64,000 nucleotides of DNA from Bordetella parapertussis. GTDB taxonomy: Bacteria > Pseudomonadota > Gammaproteobacteria > Burkholderiales > SG8-41. Location of the stretch: contig CAMATZ010000005.1 in the NCBI GenBank assembly GCA_945861275.1, forward strand, positions 62,001 through 126,000. Direction: 5' to 3'. The position numbers and the translations under genes were made by a program. The notes beneath the pieces were generated by a model. That model saw nothing but the letters and a program-made list of their open reading frames with translations, searched no databases and was not told the DNA's origin. This document shows, piece by piece, positions 50,827 through 59,664 of the stretch. How positions within the stretch are numbered: the stretch's first letter is position 1; each line of letters starts with the position of its first letter.

Positions 50827-52016
50827 GCAAGAAACTTCCTGCTCAATTCCAGCACCCGGTTCACATCATCCAGGTTGTTATACGCATGCAGTGAAAACCG
50901 CAGCAGGCCGCGGCGTATCGACAGCTTCACCTGATGGTCGCCGAGATATTGATACAGTCCGTTGAAGCGCGCATCGTCGCTACCATAATGATTAGCGCTC
51001 ATGTTGCCGATGGTCACGATGCCCGCGAGATGCGCACCGGGTTTGCCGCCCACCACCGGCACGCCCATATCGAGGTAGCCCTGTACCAACGCATGCGACA
51101 GCCCCGTCACATGACGTTCAATACGCTCGGTGCCGATATCCAGCAACTGCTTCATCGAGGCATCCACCGCTGCCGTCGCTGCAAAGTTGTAATTGCCCAG
51201 ATCGAAGCGGCGCGCGCCCTCGGCTAATTTGAATGACAAGTCACCCAGGGCGGCCTCATGCGCATCACCCAGATCAACACCAAAGCGCGCGAGATACACC
51301 GGCTGCATCCTGTCCGCCCATTCGCGCCGCAGATAGAGAAAGCCCATGCCGTAGAGTCCCAGCAATCCCTTCTGGGTGGACACCGACAACGCATCGATAT
51401 TCGCCAGTTTGACATTCGTATGCAGCTTACCCGCCGACTGTGCGGCATCCACCAGAAACAGCACGCCGCGCTCACGGCAGGCTTTGCCCAGCGCGTTGAT
51501 GTCAGTACGAAAGCCCGGCGCGAAAGTCACCGTGGACACGGTGGCGCAGCGCGTGCGCGCATCCATATGCCTGATCATTTCATCAATCGGGATGTGGTTA
51601 TCGCGCGGCTTGACCATGCGTACCTCGACACCGAAGCGCTGCAGATTCAGCCACGGATAGACATTGTTGGGGTGCTCCAACTCCGGGCACAGCACCACGT
51701 TGTCACCCGCCTTCCAGGCAATGCCGGTGGCCACCATGTTGAGGCCTTCGGAGATATTTTTGGTGTAGGTGATCTCCGCCGGGTCCGCGTTCATCAGTTG
51801 CGCGAAGCGCCCGCGCGCGCGCTCGATCAGCGCGAAGAAACGGTCTTTGTCGCCGCCATTCATCATGCGATCATCGAGATGCGCGTCGAGCGCCGCGCGC
51901 GTCTCGCGCGACAGCACGCCGCGCGCCGCGACATCCATATAGGTCCATTTTTCGAGTGCGGGGAAGCCCGCGCGAAAGGCGCTGAACACATCGAATTCGG
52001 TGTTGGGTTTATTCAT
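50823..52016 (-). CDS. Class V aminotransferase-family PLP enzyme
   Basis: A 397-residue fold-type I PLP protein of the class V family (relatives: cysteine desulfurase, kynureninase, isopenicillin epimerase). The PLP Lys is in STQKGLLGLYG, the Asp in LVDAAQSAG, and PNNVYPWLN and GNMSANHYG lie in the active-site region. It has SD GGAG upstream. Overlaps the threonine-synthase-like gene by four bases, so the two are translated together. The mix of these two PLP types with hydantoinase subunits suggests breakdown of a modified amino acid, but the substrate is unknown. Confidence 0.88.
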   Translation of the reverse strand: MNKPNTEFDVFSAFRAGFPALEKWTYMDVAARGVLSRETRAALDAHLDDRMMNGGDKDRFFALIERARGRFAQLMNADPAEITYTKNISEGLNMVATGIAWKAGDNVVLCPELEHPNNVYPWLNLQRFGVEVRMVKPRDNHIPIDEMIRHMDARTRCATVSTVTFAPGFRTDINALGKACRERGVLFLVDAAQSAGKLHTNVKLANIDALSVSTQKGLLGLYGMGFLYLRREWADRMQPVYLARFGVDLGDAHEAALGDLSFKLAEGARRFDLGNYNFAATAAVDASMKQLLDIGTERIERHVTGLSHALVQGYLDMGVPVVGGKPGAHLAGIVTIGNMSANHYGSDDARFNGLYQYLGDHQVKLSIRRGLLRFSLHAYNNLDDVNRVLELSRKFLA

Positions 52017-52049
52017 GATGCACGCTCCATGACGACAATAATATGCCCA

Positions 52050-52134
52050 CCGTCGTTCCCGCGCAGGCGGGAACCCACAGGGAAATGACTATGGCAACGG
52101 TGTTATGGGTTCCCGCCGTCGCGGGAACGACAGT
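52050..52134. repeat. Paired palindromic repeat, dRS3-like (copy 2)
   Basis: CCGTCGTTCCCGCGCAGGCG and its partner GGAACCCA at about 52050-52076, then GGTTCCCGCCGTCGCGGGAACGACAG at about 52107-52132 (in parts), in opposite orientation around 30 bases. Same family as 53851 and 56078. It separates the aminotransferase gene from hydantoinase B. Confidence 0.8.
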
Positions 52135-52142
52135 TGGTTTTT

Positions 52143-53813
52143 TCATGAGCCTTCAAGATAGATCCGGGATGAATAGTCCGGTGAGATGCGGCCTTCAATA
52201 ACGTCCTTTTCAATTGCGGTAATAGTACGCTGTTTCGCTTCGCCGTAGCCGGCGCCCGCAGGGGTGCAGATACGCAACACGCTGCCGCGTGGCAACGGCA
52301 CATCGGCAGCCGCCGAGGGCAGCTTTTGCTCCTGCGGCGTATCGGGGTTCAGCACAAACGCGCCACACGCACCCGCGCCGCCGCCCGCCATCCCCTTTGC
52401 CGCCACATGCTGCCGCTCCGACGACAGGCTCACCACGATATCGTCGGCCAACACGCGGTAATCGCGGACCACGCCCGCACCGCCGCGATACTGGCCGGGG
52501 CCGGACGACTCATCCCACAGCGCATAACGTTCCACGCGAAACGGATACGCATGCTCCAGCGCCTCGGACGGCAGGTTTGACGAACCCGAGGCATGCACAC
52601 GCACGCCATCCACACCGTCGCGATGGGCGCGCGCCCCCATGCCACCGGCCACGGTTTCGTAATCGACAAAATAGATGCCGCTGCGCGGATCGGTGCCCGA
52701 CAACACAAACAGATGGTGCGGCCCGCTGCCCGCCAATGCCTTGTCCGGCATCGCCTGCGACAGCGCATTTGCAATCACGTCGCCCAGCACGCTGGCGGAA
52801 ATGGAACGGCAGCCAATCGCAGCCGGCGGCACCGGCCCCACCACGCAGCCCGGCGGCGCGTGGATGTGCAGCGTGCGATAGTAGCCGGCGTTGGCCGGCA
52901 CTTCGGGGTCGAGCATCGCCTTGGCCACGGTGTAGACGGTGGCGAGCAGCGCGCGATACGGAATGTTGCGCGCGCTTTCGAGTTGTTTGCCCGAGCCGGT
53001 GAAATCGAAATCCATGCGGCCATTGCCGATGGTGAGTGCAAGTTTGATGGCGCAGGTTTCGCCGTCGGTATTGCCATCGAGATAATCTTCCGCCACATAG
53101 CGCCCGCGCGGCAAGCGCTTGATCGCGGCACGAAAGCGCCGCTCGGTAAAATCCAGATACCCAGCGATGGCTTCCTGCGTGTCCTTAATACCGTAGCGAT
53201 CAAACAATTGCAGCACGCTGCGCGCACCCACGGTGTTGGCGGCAAACTGCGCATGCAAATCGCCGACACGTTCATCGGGCGTGCGCGAATTGAGCAAAAT
53301 GATGTCGAACACATCGCGATTGATCTTGCCTGCACGCAGGATGCGCACCGGCGGAATGCGCAAGCCTTCCTGATAAATCGACTTGCACACCGCCGCTTCG
53401 GAGCCCGGCACCATGCCGCCGACGTCGGCGTGGTGCGCGATGTTGGCAACGAACGCGATGATTTTTTTACCCGCAAACACCGGCGCGATGACGTTGATGT
53501 CGGGTAAATGCGTGCCGCCGCCGTTATAGGGGTCATTGGCGACGAACATGTCGCCGGGCAGGATTTCGCCCATGGGAAAGCGCTTCAGAATTTCATCCAC
53601 TGCACCGACCATCGACCCCAGATGGATCGGCACGCGCTGCGCCAGCGCGATTACTTCGCCCGCCACATCAAATATCGCCGTCGAGCAGTCCGCACGCTCC
53701 TTGATGTTGGGCGAAAACGCGGTGCGCATCAGCGTTGCGCCCATTTCCTCGGCGGTGGCGAGCAGGAAGCGCGCGATGACTTCGGATTTAATGGGATCGA
53801 TTTTGCGTTTCAT
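52143..53813 (-). CDS. Hydantoinase B/oxoprolinase-type subunit
   Basis: A 556-residue protein of the HyuB/oxoprolinase-B family. It starts MKRKIDPIKSEVIARFLLATAEEMGATLMRTAFS (cited in part), has ERADCSTAIFD and HLGSMVGAVDEIL, then NDPYNGGGTHLPDINVIAP, the conserved family block, and ANIAHHADVGGMVPGS, whose histidines can bind metal. The start at 53813 is set by the family; the opening to 53900 is translated repeat sequence (WVPACAGTT). Together with subunit A it opens hydantoin- or 5-oxoproline-like rings with ATP. Framed by dRS3-like repeats on both sides. Confidence 0.9.
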   Translation of the reverse strand: MKRKIDPIKSEVIARFLLATAEEMGATLMRTAFSPNIKERADCSTAIFDVAGEVIALAQRVPIHLGSMVGAVDEILKRFPMGEILPGDMFVANDPYNGGGTHLPDINVIAPVFAGKKIIAFVANIAHHADVGGMVPGSEAAVCKSIYQEGLRIPPVRILRAGKINRDVFDIILLNSRTPDERVGDLHAQFAANTVGARSVLQLFDRYGIKDTQEAIAGYLDFTERRFRAAIKRLPRGRYVAEDYLDGNTDGETCAIKLALTIGNGRMDFDFTGSGKQLESARNIPYRALLATVYTVAKAMLDPEVPANAGYYRTLHIHAPPGCVVGPVPPAAIGCRSISASVLGDVIANALSQAMPDKALAGSGPHHLFVLSGTDPRSGIYFVDYETVAGGMGARAHRDGVDGVRVHASGSSNLPSEALEHAYPFRVERYALWDESSGPGQYRGGAGVVRDYRVLADDIVVSLSSERQHVAAKGMAGGGAGACGAFVLNPDTPQEQKLPSAAADVPLPRGSVLRICTPAGAGYGEAKQRTITAIEKDVIEGRISPDYSSRIYLEGS

Positions 53814-53850
53814 TTTTCGTTTACCGATTTTACGACAGTCAATTACCAAC

Positions 53851-53935
53851 ACTGTCGTTCCCGCGCAGGCGGGAACCCATAACACCGTGCCATAGGGCAC
53901 ACCCTATGGATTCCCGCCTGCGCGGGAATGACAAG
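53851..53935. repeat. Paired palindromic repeat, dRS3-like (copy 3)
   Basis: ACTGTCGTTCCCGCGCAGGC, continuing GGGAACCCA, and GGATTCCCGCCTGCGCGGGAATGACA (in parts) face each other around a short centre that itself contains the palindrome CCATAGGGCACACCCTATGG. It lies between the two hydantoinase genes, so it would interrupt an otherwise continuous operon. Confidence 0.85.
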
Positions 53936-53981
53936 TCAGACTAATATAAGCTTGTATGTCATCTCGTCTTTCGCGCCCGCT

Positions 53982-56039
53982 TCAGGCCAATCCCAAATGC
54001 AGATAACCTAGCGCATCGTTATGCAACTTCGCTTTCGGCGGCACCACGGTAGTCGCATCCATTTGTTCGATGATCGCCGGCCCGGTGCAGCGCCAGCGGG
54101 CGGGCAACTGATCGCGCTCGAAAACGGGCGTCTGCACGAATCCCGTTCCCGCGAACCATACGCGGCGTTTTTCAGTATCTATTTGCTTATGAACTATTTT
54201 TACAGCGGGTGCAGCGGGCGGCGCCTGGCGTGCCGCGGTGACCACCAGCCGCAGGTTCAAGATCTCTACTGGCTGTGCCGGCATGTCGTATCCGTAGAAC
54301 GCCTTATGGCGGCGATGGAATGCGCCGGCCAGCCGTTGCAGACTTGTTGCGCTCAGACGATCCCCCGCCAGCGGCATGATCAATTCAAAGTTCTGGCCGA
54401 AGTAACGCAGGTCCACAAACCAATTAAATCGAGCCCTGTTTTCGCCCTCACCGCGCATCCATTCGGCGCCGCGTACTTTCAATTCGGCAAAGCCAGCGTT
54501 GAACGCCGCTAAATTTTCGCGTTCAGCGCGCAGCAATCGCGTCAGACTGAAATCGCCGCGCACATCCGCATACAGCAAACCTATCGCCGACAACAGGCCG
54601 GGGCGCGGCGGCACCAGCACTTTTTTTATACCCATGCTGCGCGCCACGTCCGCTGCGTGCAGCGGTCCCGCGCCGCCAAAAGCCACCAGCGTGTAGTGGC
54701 GCGGGTCTACACCCTGCTCGACTGAAATCACGCGCACCGCACCCATCATATTCACGTTGATGATTTCGATCACGCCCGCGGCCGCCTTCACCGCATCCAC
54801 GCCGAGAGATTGCGCGAGATCGTCAATTGCGGCGTGCGCTTTATCCGGGTGCATGGCCATGCGCCCGCCGAGCAGTGATTTGGGACTCAGGCGTCCGAGC
54901 ACCACATTGGCGTCGGTCACTGTGGCGTGCGTGCCGCCACGTCCGTATGCCGCCGGTCCCGGAATCGCGCCTGCGCTTTGCGGCCCCACTTTAAGCAGGC
55001 CCCCGGCATCTATCCATGCGATGGAGCCGCCGCCCGTGCCGATGGTGTGTATGTCGAGCGTGCGCGTGCGCACCGGAAAGCCGCCCATTTGCCGTTCGCT
55101 TTTCTTGGCGGGTTCGCCGTCGCGAATCAAACACACGTCGGTCGAAGTGCCGCCCATGTCGAAGGTAATCAGGTTCGGCGCCTTCAACTGACGGCTCAAA
55201 CCCACGCTGCCGATCACGCCGCCCGCCGGCCCCGAAAAAAACGTGTTCACCGGCAGCTTGCGCACCGCGCCTGGCGATACCGCGCCGCCGTTGGATTGCA
55301 TCACGCGCGGCGTGTGCGGTATGCCCAGCGCCGCCACCCCTTGCTCAAATTGTGCCAGGGCGCGATCCATGATCGGCATCAGGCTGGCGTTGACGGTGGC
55401 CGTGGAAAAGCGCTCGAATTCGCGGAACTCGCCCAGCACTTCGCTTGAGGTGCACAGATAAATTTCAGGCCACAGCGATTTCACCAGTGCGCGCGCGCGC
55501 TCCTCGTGACCGGCATTGGCATAGGCGTGCATGAAACAGATCGCCACCGCTTCCACTTTTTTGGCCTTGAGGGTCTCGACCGCACGGCGCACATCGTCTT
55601 CCATCAAGGGCGTGACGACGGAACCATCGTGCGCCACGCGTTCCGTCACTTCAAGCCGGCAATCGCGCGTGGCCGGGGGCATCGGTTTGGGAATATCCAG
55701 ATTAAAATAATGCGGGCGGCGCTGCCGCGCGAGTTCCAGCACGTCGCGAAATCCGGCGGTGGTGATCAACCCCGTGCGCGCCCACTTGCCTTCCAGCACC
55801 GCGTTGGTCGCCAGCGTCGTGCCCAGCACCAGAAAAGCGACATCCTTGCGCGCGATGACATTGCGATCGAGCAACTCGGCAATGCCCTCGAGGATGCCGC
55901 GCGCAGGGTCTCCGGTGGTGGTGGGTACCTTGTGATAACAGTAACGCCCGCCATCGAGATCAGCCGCCACCAGATCGGTGAAGGTGCCGCCGGTGTCGAT
56001 ACCTACGAATATTTTGCTCACGCTTTGCTCGGTGACCAT
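53982..56039 (-). CDS. Hydantoinase A/oxoprolinase-type subunit
   Basis: A 685-residue protein of the HyuA family, acetate-kinase-like ATP-binding fold. The start at 56039 (MVTEQSVSKIFVGIDTGGTFTDLV) gives the phosphate-1 motif IDTGGTFTD right at the N-terminus. LGTTLATNAVLEGKWARTGLITT, GGTSTDVCLIRDGEP and IGTGGGSIAWIDAGG (nucleotide and phosphate loops) and VAFGGAGPLHA follow. A longer opening to 56114 would translate repeat sequence (WIPACAGMT). It provides ATP for ring opening with subunit B. The MmgE/PrpD gene is divergent, with a repeat in between. Confidence 0.9.
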   Translation of the reverse strand: MVTEQSVSKIFVGIDTGGTFTDLVAADLDGGRYCYHKVPTTTGDPARGILEGIAELLDRNVIARKDVAFLVLGTTLATNAVLEGKWARTGLITTAGFRDVLELARQRRPHYFNLDIPKPMPPATRDCRLEVTERVAHDGSVVTPLMEDDVRRAVETLKAKKVEAVAICFMHAYANAGHEERARALVKSLWPEIYLCTSSEVLGEFREFERFSTATVNASLMPIMDRALAQFEQGVAALGIPHTPRVMQSNGGAVSPGAVRKLPVNTFFSGPAGGVIGSVGLSRQLKAPNLITFDMGGTSTDVCLIRDGEPAKKSERQMGGFPVRTRTLDIHTIGTGGGSIAWIDAGGLLKVGPQSAGAIPGPAAYGRGGTHATVTDANVVLGRLSPKSLLGGRMAMHPDKAHAAIDDLAQSLGVDAVKAAAGVIEIINVNMMGAVRVISVEQGVDPRHYTLVAFGGAGPLHAADVARSMGIKKVLVPPRPGLLSAIGLLYADVRGDFSLTRLLRAERENLAAFNAGFAELKVRGAEWMRGEGENRARFNWFVDLRYFGQNFELIMPLAGDRLSATSLQRLAGAFHRRHKAFYGYDMPAQPVEILNLRLVVTAARQAPPAAPAVKIVHKQIDTEKRRVWFAGTGFVQTPVFERDQLPARWRCTGPAIIEQMDATTVVPPKAKLHNDALGYLHLGLA

Positions 56040-56077
56040 AAAGAAACGCCCGCCATGGATTACACCGAAACAAACCA

Positions 56078-56190
56078 CCGTCATTCCGGCGCAGGCCGGA
56101 ATCCAGTTCGTCACTTCATCCGAAGGATCACAATTTCAGATGCTTCGCATAACGCAACAACCTGGATTCCAGCTTGCGCTGGAATGACGC
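56078..56190. repeat. Paired palindromic repeat, dRS3-like (copy 4)
   Basis: CCGTCATTCCGGCGCAGGCC with GGAATCCAG at about 56078-56106 and CCTGGATTCCAGCTTGCGCTGGAATGACGC (in parts) at about 56161-56190, in opposite orientation. The two ends share the GTCATTCC/GGAATGAC words of the family. The element occupies much of the 287-base gap 56040-56326, which has no gene; the rest holds the start of the MmgE/PrpD transcript. Confidence 0.85.
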
Positions 56191-56326
56191 GGCGGAGAGA
56201 ATCGTATTGCAGCGTACCCGCGGCTTCCAATGTATTGATTTTGAAGAATATCATGCACTACACATCCCCGAACACGCCACTATCGTTTATGGTAGCGTTC
56301 CGTTTCAAACTCGCCGGAGTCTCGTG

Positions 56327-57757
56327 ATGAACAGTCCGAATGTTAAAGCACTATTCACGGCTAAAACACTGCCGCTGCCCGACGGTTACAGCCGCGCCTT
56401 GTGCGCCACCATTGCCGGGTGGACCTACGACACGCTGCCCGTGCCGGTGCTGCGCAACGTCAAGGCGCTGATACTCGATACGCTGGGCGTAATCGGCGGC
56501 GCGGCGCACGCACCGGGTATCGAGGAACTCAACACCCGCCTTTCACGCTGGGAAAAAACCGGCTCCGCCACCGGCCTCATCGGCAAATGCCGCTACTCGC
56601 CGCCCACCGCCGCCATGGCCAACGGCGCTGCGGCGCACGCGCTGGATTTCGATGACCAGCATGACCCGGCGCGCGTGCACACCAGTTGTGTGGTGCTCCC
56701 CACCTTGCTTGCCACAGCCGAAGACATTGGCAGCATCAGCGGCAAAGACTTCCTCCTCGCCTACGCCATCGGCGCGGAACTGCACGCGCGGCTCGGCCTC
56801 GCCTGCTACAACAGCCTCGGCAAGGGCTGGCATCCGACGATGATCTTCGGCACCGTCGCCGCAGGCGTTGCAGCGGGCAAGCTGCTCAAGCTCGATGCCA
56901 ACGGGCTGGCCAATGCGCTGGGCATGGCGTTTCATCAGACCAGCGGCTCGGCGCAAAGCATGCGCGATGGCGTGCTGTCCAAACGCCTGGGGCCGGGCTT
57001 TGCCGCACGCAATGCAGTGATGGGGGCGTTTCTTGCCGCCGACGGACTCACCAGCACGCGCGCCACGCTCGAAGGCAACGCAGGGTTGTTCGCGCTGTAT
57101 GAACGCAACGAAGTCAAAGCGGAAATGCTCACTGACGGCCTCGGCGACGACTGGCGCGTCGCCGAGTACAGCTTCAAACCCTACCCCTGCTGCCGCTGCA
57201 ACCACACGCCCATCGGCATCGGCATCGAGCTGCACGACAAGGGCATCCGGCCCGCGGATGTTGCCGCCATCGAAGTGGGCATGGGTAATGTGAATTGGCT
57301 CACCGTTGGCGCGCCCTACGATCCTTCGCGCAATGACGTGGTGCATGCGCAATTCAACACCGCCTACAGCTTTGCGCGCGCGCTGAGTGACGGCAAAGTG
57401 GATTTGCACAGCTATCGCAAACCGGCGATTACCGACAGCGGCATCGCGGCACTGACCGCGATCACCCAAGTCGTTGACGATCCCGCCATAGCTCCCACCG
57501 CCATCGAGCCCGCGCGCGTCAAACTCACCCTGAAAAGCGGCAAAGTCATTGAACTGAAGCGCGATACCATCAAAGGCAGCCCGCAGGATCCGCTAAACGA
57601 TGCCGAGATGCGCGCCAAAGTACGCGGCTGTCTCGAGTTCGGGCTCGGCGCAAGCGCCGCCGAGGTGGACCGGCTGGCGGATGTGATTGCGACGCTGGAG
57701 CAATCCAGCGACGCAGCCCGCTCGATACTCGATGCATTTCCGGCGCAAAATAAATAG
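56327..57757 (+). CDS. MmgE/PrpD family protein
   Basis: A 476-residue protein of the MmgE/PrpD (2-methylcitrate dehydratase-like) family. It shows DTLGVIGGAAHAPGIEEL, MANGAAAHALDFDDQHDPARVHTSCVVLPTLL (family block, cited in part), GWHPTMIFGTVAAGVAAGKLL, AFHQTSGSAQSM and the KPYPCCRCNHTPI segment. The start at 56327 has CGGAG upstream; the opening from 56174 crosses the repeat. Members dehydrate or isomerise tri- and dicarboxylates (aconitate, itaconate, methylcitrate). It is divergent from the hydantoinase genes and 63 bases before the MFS carrier gene, likely the same operon. Confidence 0.9.
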   Translation: MNSPNVKALFTAKTLPLPDGYSRALCATIAGWTYDTLPVPVLRNVKALILDTLGVIGGAAHAPGIEELNTRLSRWEKTGSATGLIGKCRYSPPTAAMANGAAAHALDFDDQHDPARVHTSCVVLPTLLATAEDIGSISGKDFLLAYAIGAELHARLGLACYNSLGKGWHPTMIFGTVAAGVAAGKLLKLDANGLANALGMAFHQTSGSAQSMRDGVLSKRLGPGFAARNAVMGAFLAADGLTSTRATLEGNAGLFALYERNEVKAEMLTDGLGDDWRVAEYSFKPYPCCRCNHTPIGIGIELHDKGIRPADVAAIEVGMGNVNWLTVGAPYDPSRNDVVHAQFNTAYSFARALSDGKVDLHSYRKPAITDSGIAALTAITQVVDDPAIAPTAIEPARVKLTLKSGKVIELKRDTIKGSPQDPLNDAEMRAKVRGCLEFGLGASAAEVDRLADVIATLEQSSDAARSILDAFPAQNK

Positions 57758-57820
57758 TAAGTATATGATTTTATTTATTTTTATTCGTTACGCCAAGAAC
57801 GTCGGCAACAAGGCATAGCG

Positions 57821-59020
57821 TTGCCCAATTCAACCATTGCGATCGCTACCGACCACCGTGCACTGATCGCGCTGCTGATAGTCGCGGCGTTTGTGATCGC
57901 CGGCGGCATTCATTATCAGACGCCGATGCTGGCGACGATAGCCACCGAGTTTCAGGCGAGTCCCGCGGCGGTGGGCTGGATACCCACGCTGTCGTTCGGC
58001 GGCATGCTGGTGGGTGTGGCGTTGCTGGTGCCGCTGGGCGACCGTGTCAGCAAACGCTGGCTGATCATCGGCATGATCACCATGCTCGGCGTGGCGCAGG
58101 CGCTGATGGCGATGGCGCCGTCGATCACGGTGCTGGCGGTGGCAAGCCTCATTACCGGCATTTGTTCATCGGTGGGGCTGGTGTTCATTTCCATCGTGGT
58201 CGAAATCGCACCTGAGAAACATCGCGGGCGCACGGTGGGCACACAACTGATGGCCATGTTCATCGGCATACTCTTCGCGCGCATCGCGGGCGGCCTGATT
58301 GCTGCGCATCTGGGCTGGCGCTGGAGCTACGTGTTCTCAGGCGGCCTGCTGCTTGCGCTGCTGTGCGCGCTGCTGGCCTGGCTGCCACACACACGTTCCA
58401 CCACGCAGATGGCGTATCACGATCTGCTGTGGTCGATTTTCACCATCTTTCGCAAGCACGGCAACGTACGGCGCGCGGTGTCAATTCAGTTTTTGCTCGG
58501 CATCTGTTATGGCGGATTCTGGGCGGTGGTCGCACCCATGCTGGCCACGCTGCATCACTTGGGGCCGACGGAAGCCGGGCTCATCGGCATCCCCGGTGCC
58601 GCAGGCATCCTGGCGGCGCGCCCGGCGGGGCGCTGGATGGATCGCTCGGGTGCTACGCCGGTGGTGACCACCGGCGTGTGCATCATGATTGCCGCCTGGC
58701 TCGCATTTGGCTTCGCCGCGTGGTCGATAGCCTGCGTGGTGCTGGGCGCGATATTGCTCGATTGCGGACTGCGCACCGCGATGGTGGCCAACCAAACGCT
58801 GGTCAACGCCGCAGCGCCGGATTCACGCGCGCGCGCCAACACCATCTTTGGCGTACACGTGTGGTGCGGCAACGCAGTGGGCGCGTTTCTGACCAGCACC
58901 GCGTTCGCACTCTACGGCTGGCTCGCGGTGTGCGCGATTGCGATGACGGCCTCGGTGTTTGCGCTGCTGATCCATTGGGGCGTGGTGCCGGTGGGTAAAG
59001 TGAGCGGCCAAAGGCCGTAA
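57821..59020 (+). CDS. MFS transporter
   Basis: A 399-residue major facilitator with about 12 membrane helices. Helix 1 is LIALLIVAAFVIAGG; the loop 2-3 motif is GDRVSKRW, the standard MFS signature; a second half begins near PGAAGILAARPAGRWMDRSG, which has the same type of loop 8-9 motif. The start is TTG at 57821 (MPNSTIAIA), with AAGG upstream. Length is normal. It follows the MmgE/PrpD gene in the same direction, so it may import or export the compound handled there. The substrate is unknown. Confidence 0.9.
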   Translation: MPNSTIAIATDHRALIALLIVAAFVIAGGIHYQTPMLATIATEFQASPAAVGWIPTLSFGGMLVGVALLVPLGDRVSKRWLIIGMITMLGVAQALMAMAPSITVLAVASLITGICSSVGLVFISIVVEIAPEKHRGRTVGTQLMAMFIGILFARIAGGLIAAHLGWRWSYVFSGGLLLALLCALLAWLPHTRSTTQMAYHDLLWSIFTIFRKHGNVRRAVSIQFLLGICYGGFWAVVAPMLATLHHLGPTEAGLIGIPGAAGILAARPAGRWMDRSGATPVVTTGVCIMIAAWLAFGFAAWSIACVVLGAILLDCGLRTAMVANQTLVNAAAPDSRARANTIFGVHVWCGNAVGAFLTSTAFALYGWLAVCAIAMTASVFALLIHWGVVPVGKVSGQRP

Positions 59021-59028
59021 CCCATTTG

Positions 59029-59652
59029 CTATCGGCTCACAACCATCTTGATGCCGAAGCCAATCAGAAACAGGCCCGCCAGCTTTTCCAAACTGCGCGA
59101 TATGAGCGGGTTGGCACGCATACGCTCGGCCAGAAAGCGCGTTAGCAATACTACCGCCAGGCCATAGGCAAAGGTCAGCACGGCAATCGTCAGCGCCATG
59201 AAGGCGAAGACGGTCAGCCCCGGATTGCGGGCGGGATCGACAAACAAGGGAAAAAACGCCATGTAGAACACGATCGCTTTCGGATTGAGCAGTGTGATCA
59301 TCAGCGCCTGGTGCAGATAGTGATGCGGCTTGATGTCCAGTACCGGCGCAGCACCCTGTTTGGCAAACAGCATCCTGCAACCCAGCCATGCGAGATAGGC
59401 CGCACCCAGCCACTGTACCGCATAAAAAGCTGCGGGGGTTGCGGTCAATACGGCGGCAACACCTGCCACTGCCAGCCACAGCAGGACTTGATCGCCGAGG
59501 ATCACGCCGAGGGTCGCTGCCAGGCCCCCCTGAATACCGCCTTTGGCGGTTGAGGTAATCAAGGCCAGATTTCCCGGGCCGGGAATCAGCAGAAACACAA
59601 TGATGGCGGCGACAAAAGCGCCGTAGTCGCCGAAGTTCGCAAAGCCGGGCAT
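59029..59652 (-). CDS. LysE/RhtB-family amino-acid exporter
   Basis: A 207-residue inner-membrane protein of the LysE/RhtB family with about six helices. The family start FVAAIIVFLLIPGPGNLALI is present, with TSTAKGGIQGGLAATLGVILGD (substrate-path region) next. The conserved NPKAIVFYMAFFP is in the third to fourth helix, and GLAVVLLTRFLAERMR near the end. It exports amino acids such as threonine, homoserine or cysteine. Convergent with the MFS gene across 8 bases, and a Bug receptor lies upstream. SD AAGGA. Confidence 0.92.
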   Translation of the reverse strand: MPGFANFGDYGAFVAAIIVFLLIPGPGNLALITSTAKGGIQGGLAATLGVILGDQVLLWLAVAGVAAVLTATPAAFYAVQWLGAAYLAWLGCRMLFAKQGAAPVLDIKPHHYLHQALMITLLNPKAIVFYMAFFPLFVDPARNPGLTVFAFMALTIAVLTFAYGLAVVLLTRFLAERMRANPLISRSLEKLAGLFLIGFGIKMVVSR

Positions 59653-59664
59653 GGCGCCGCGTCC

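Noticed and set aside
53814-53900. Upstream extension of hydantoinase B (to 53900)
   Set aside because: The added residues are the translation of a palindromic repeat, not conserved protein.
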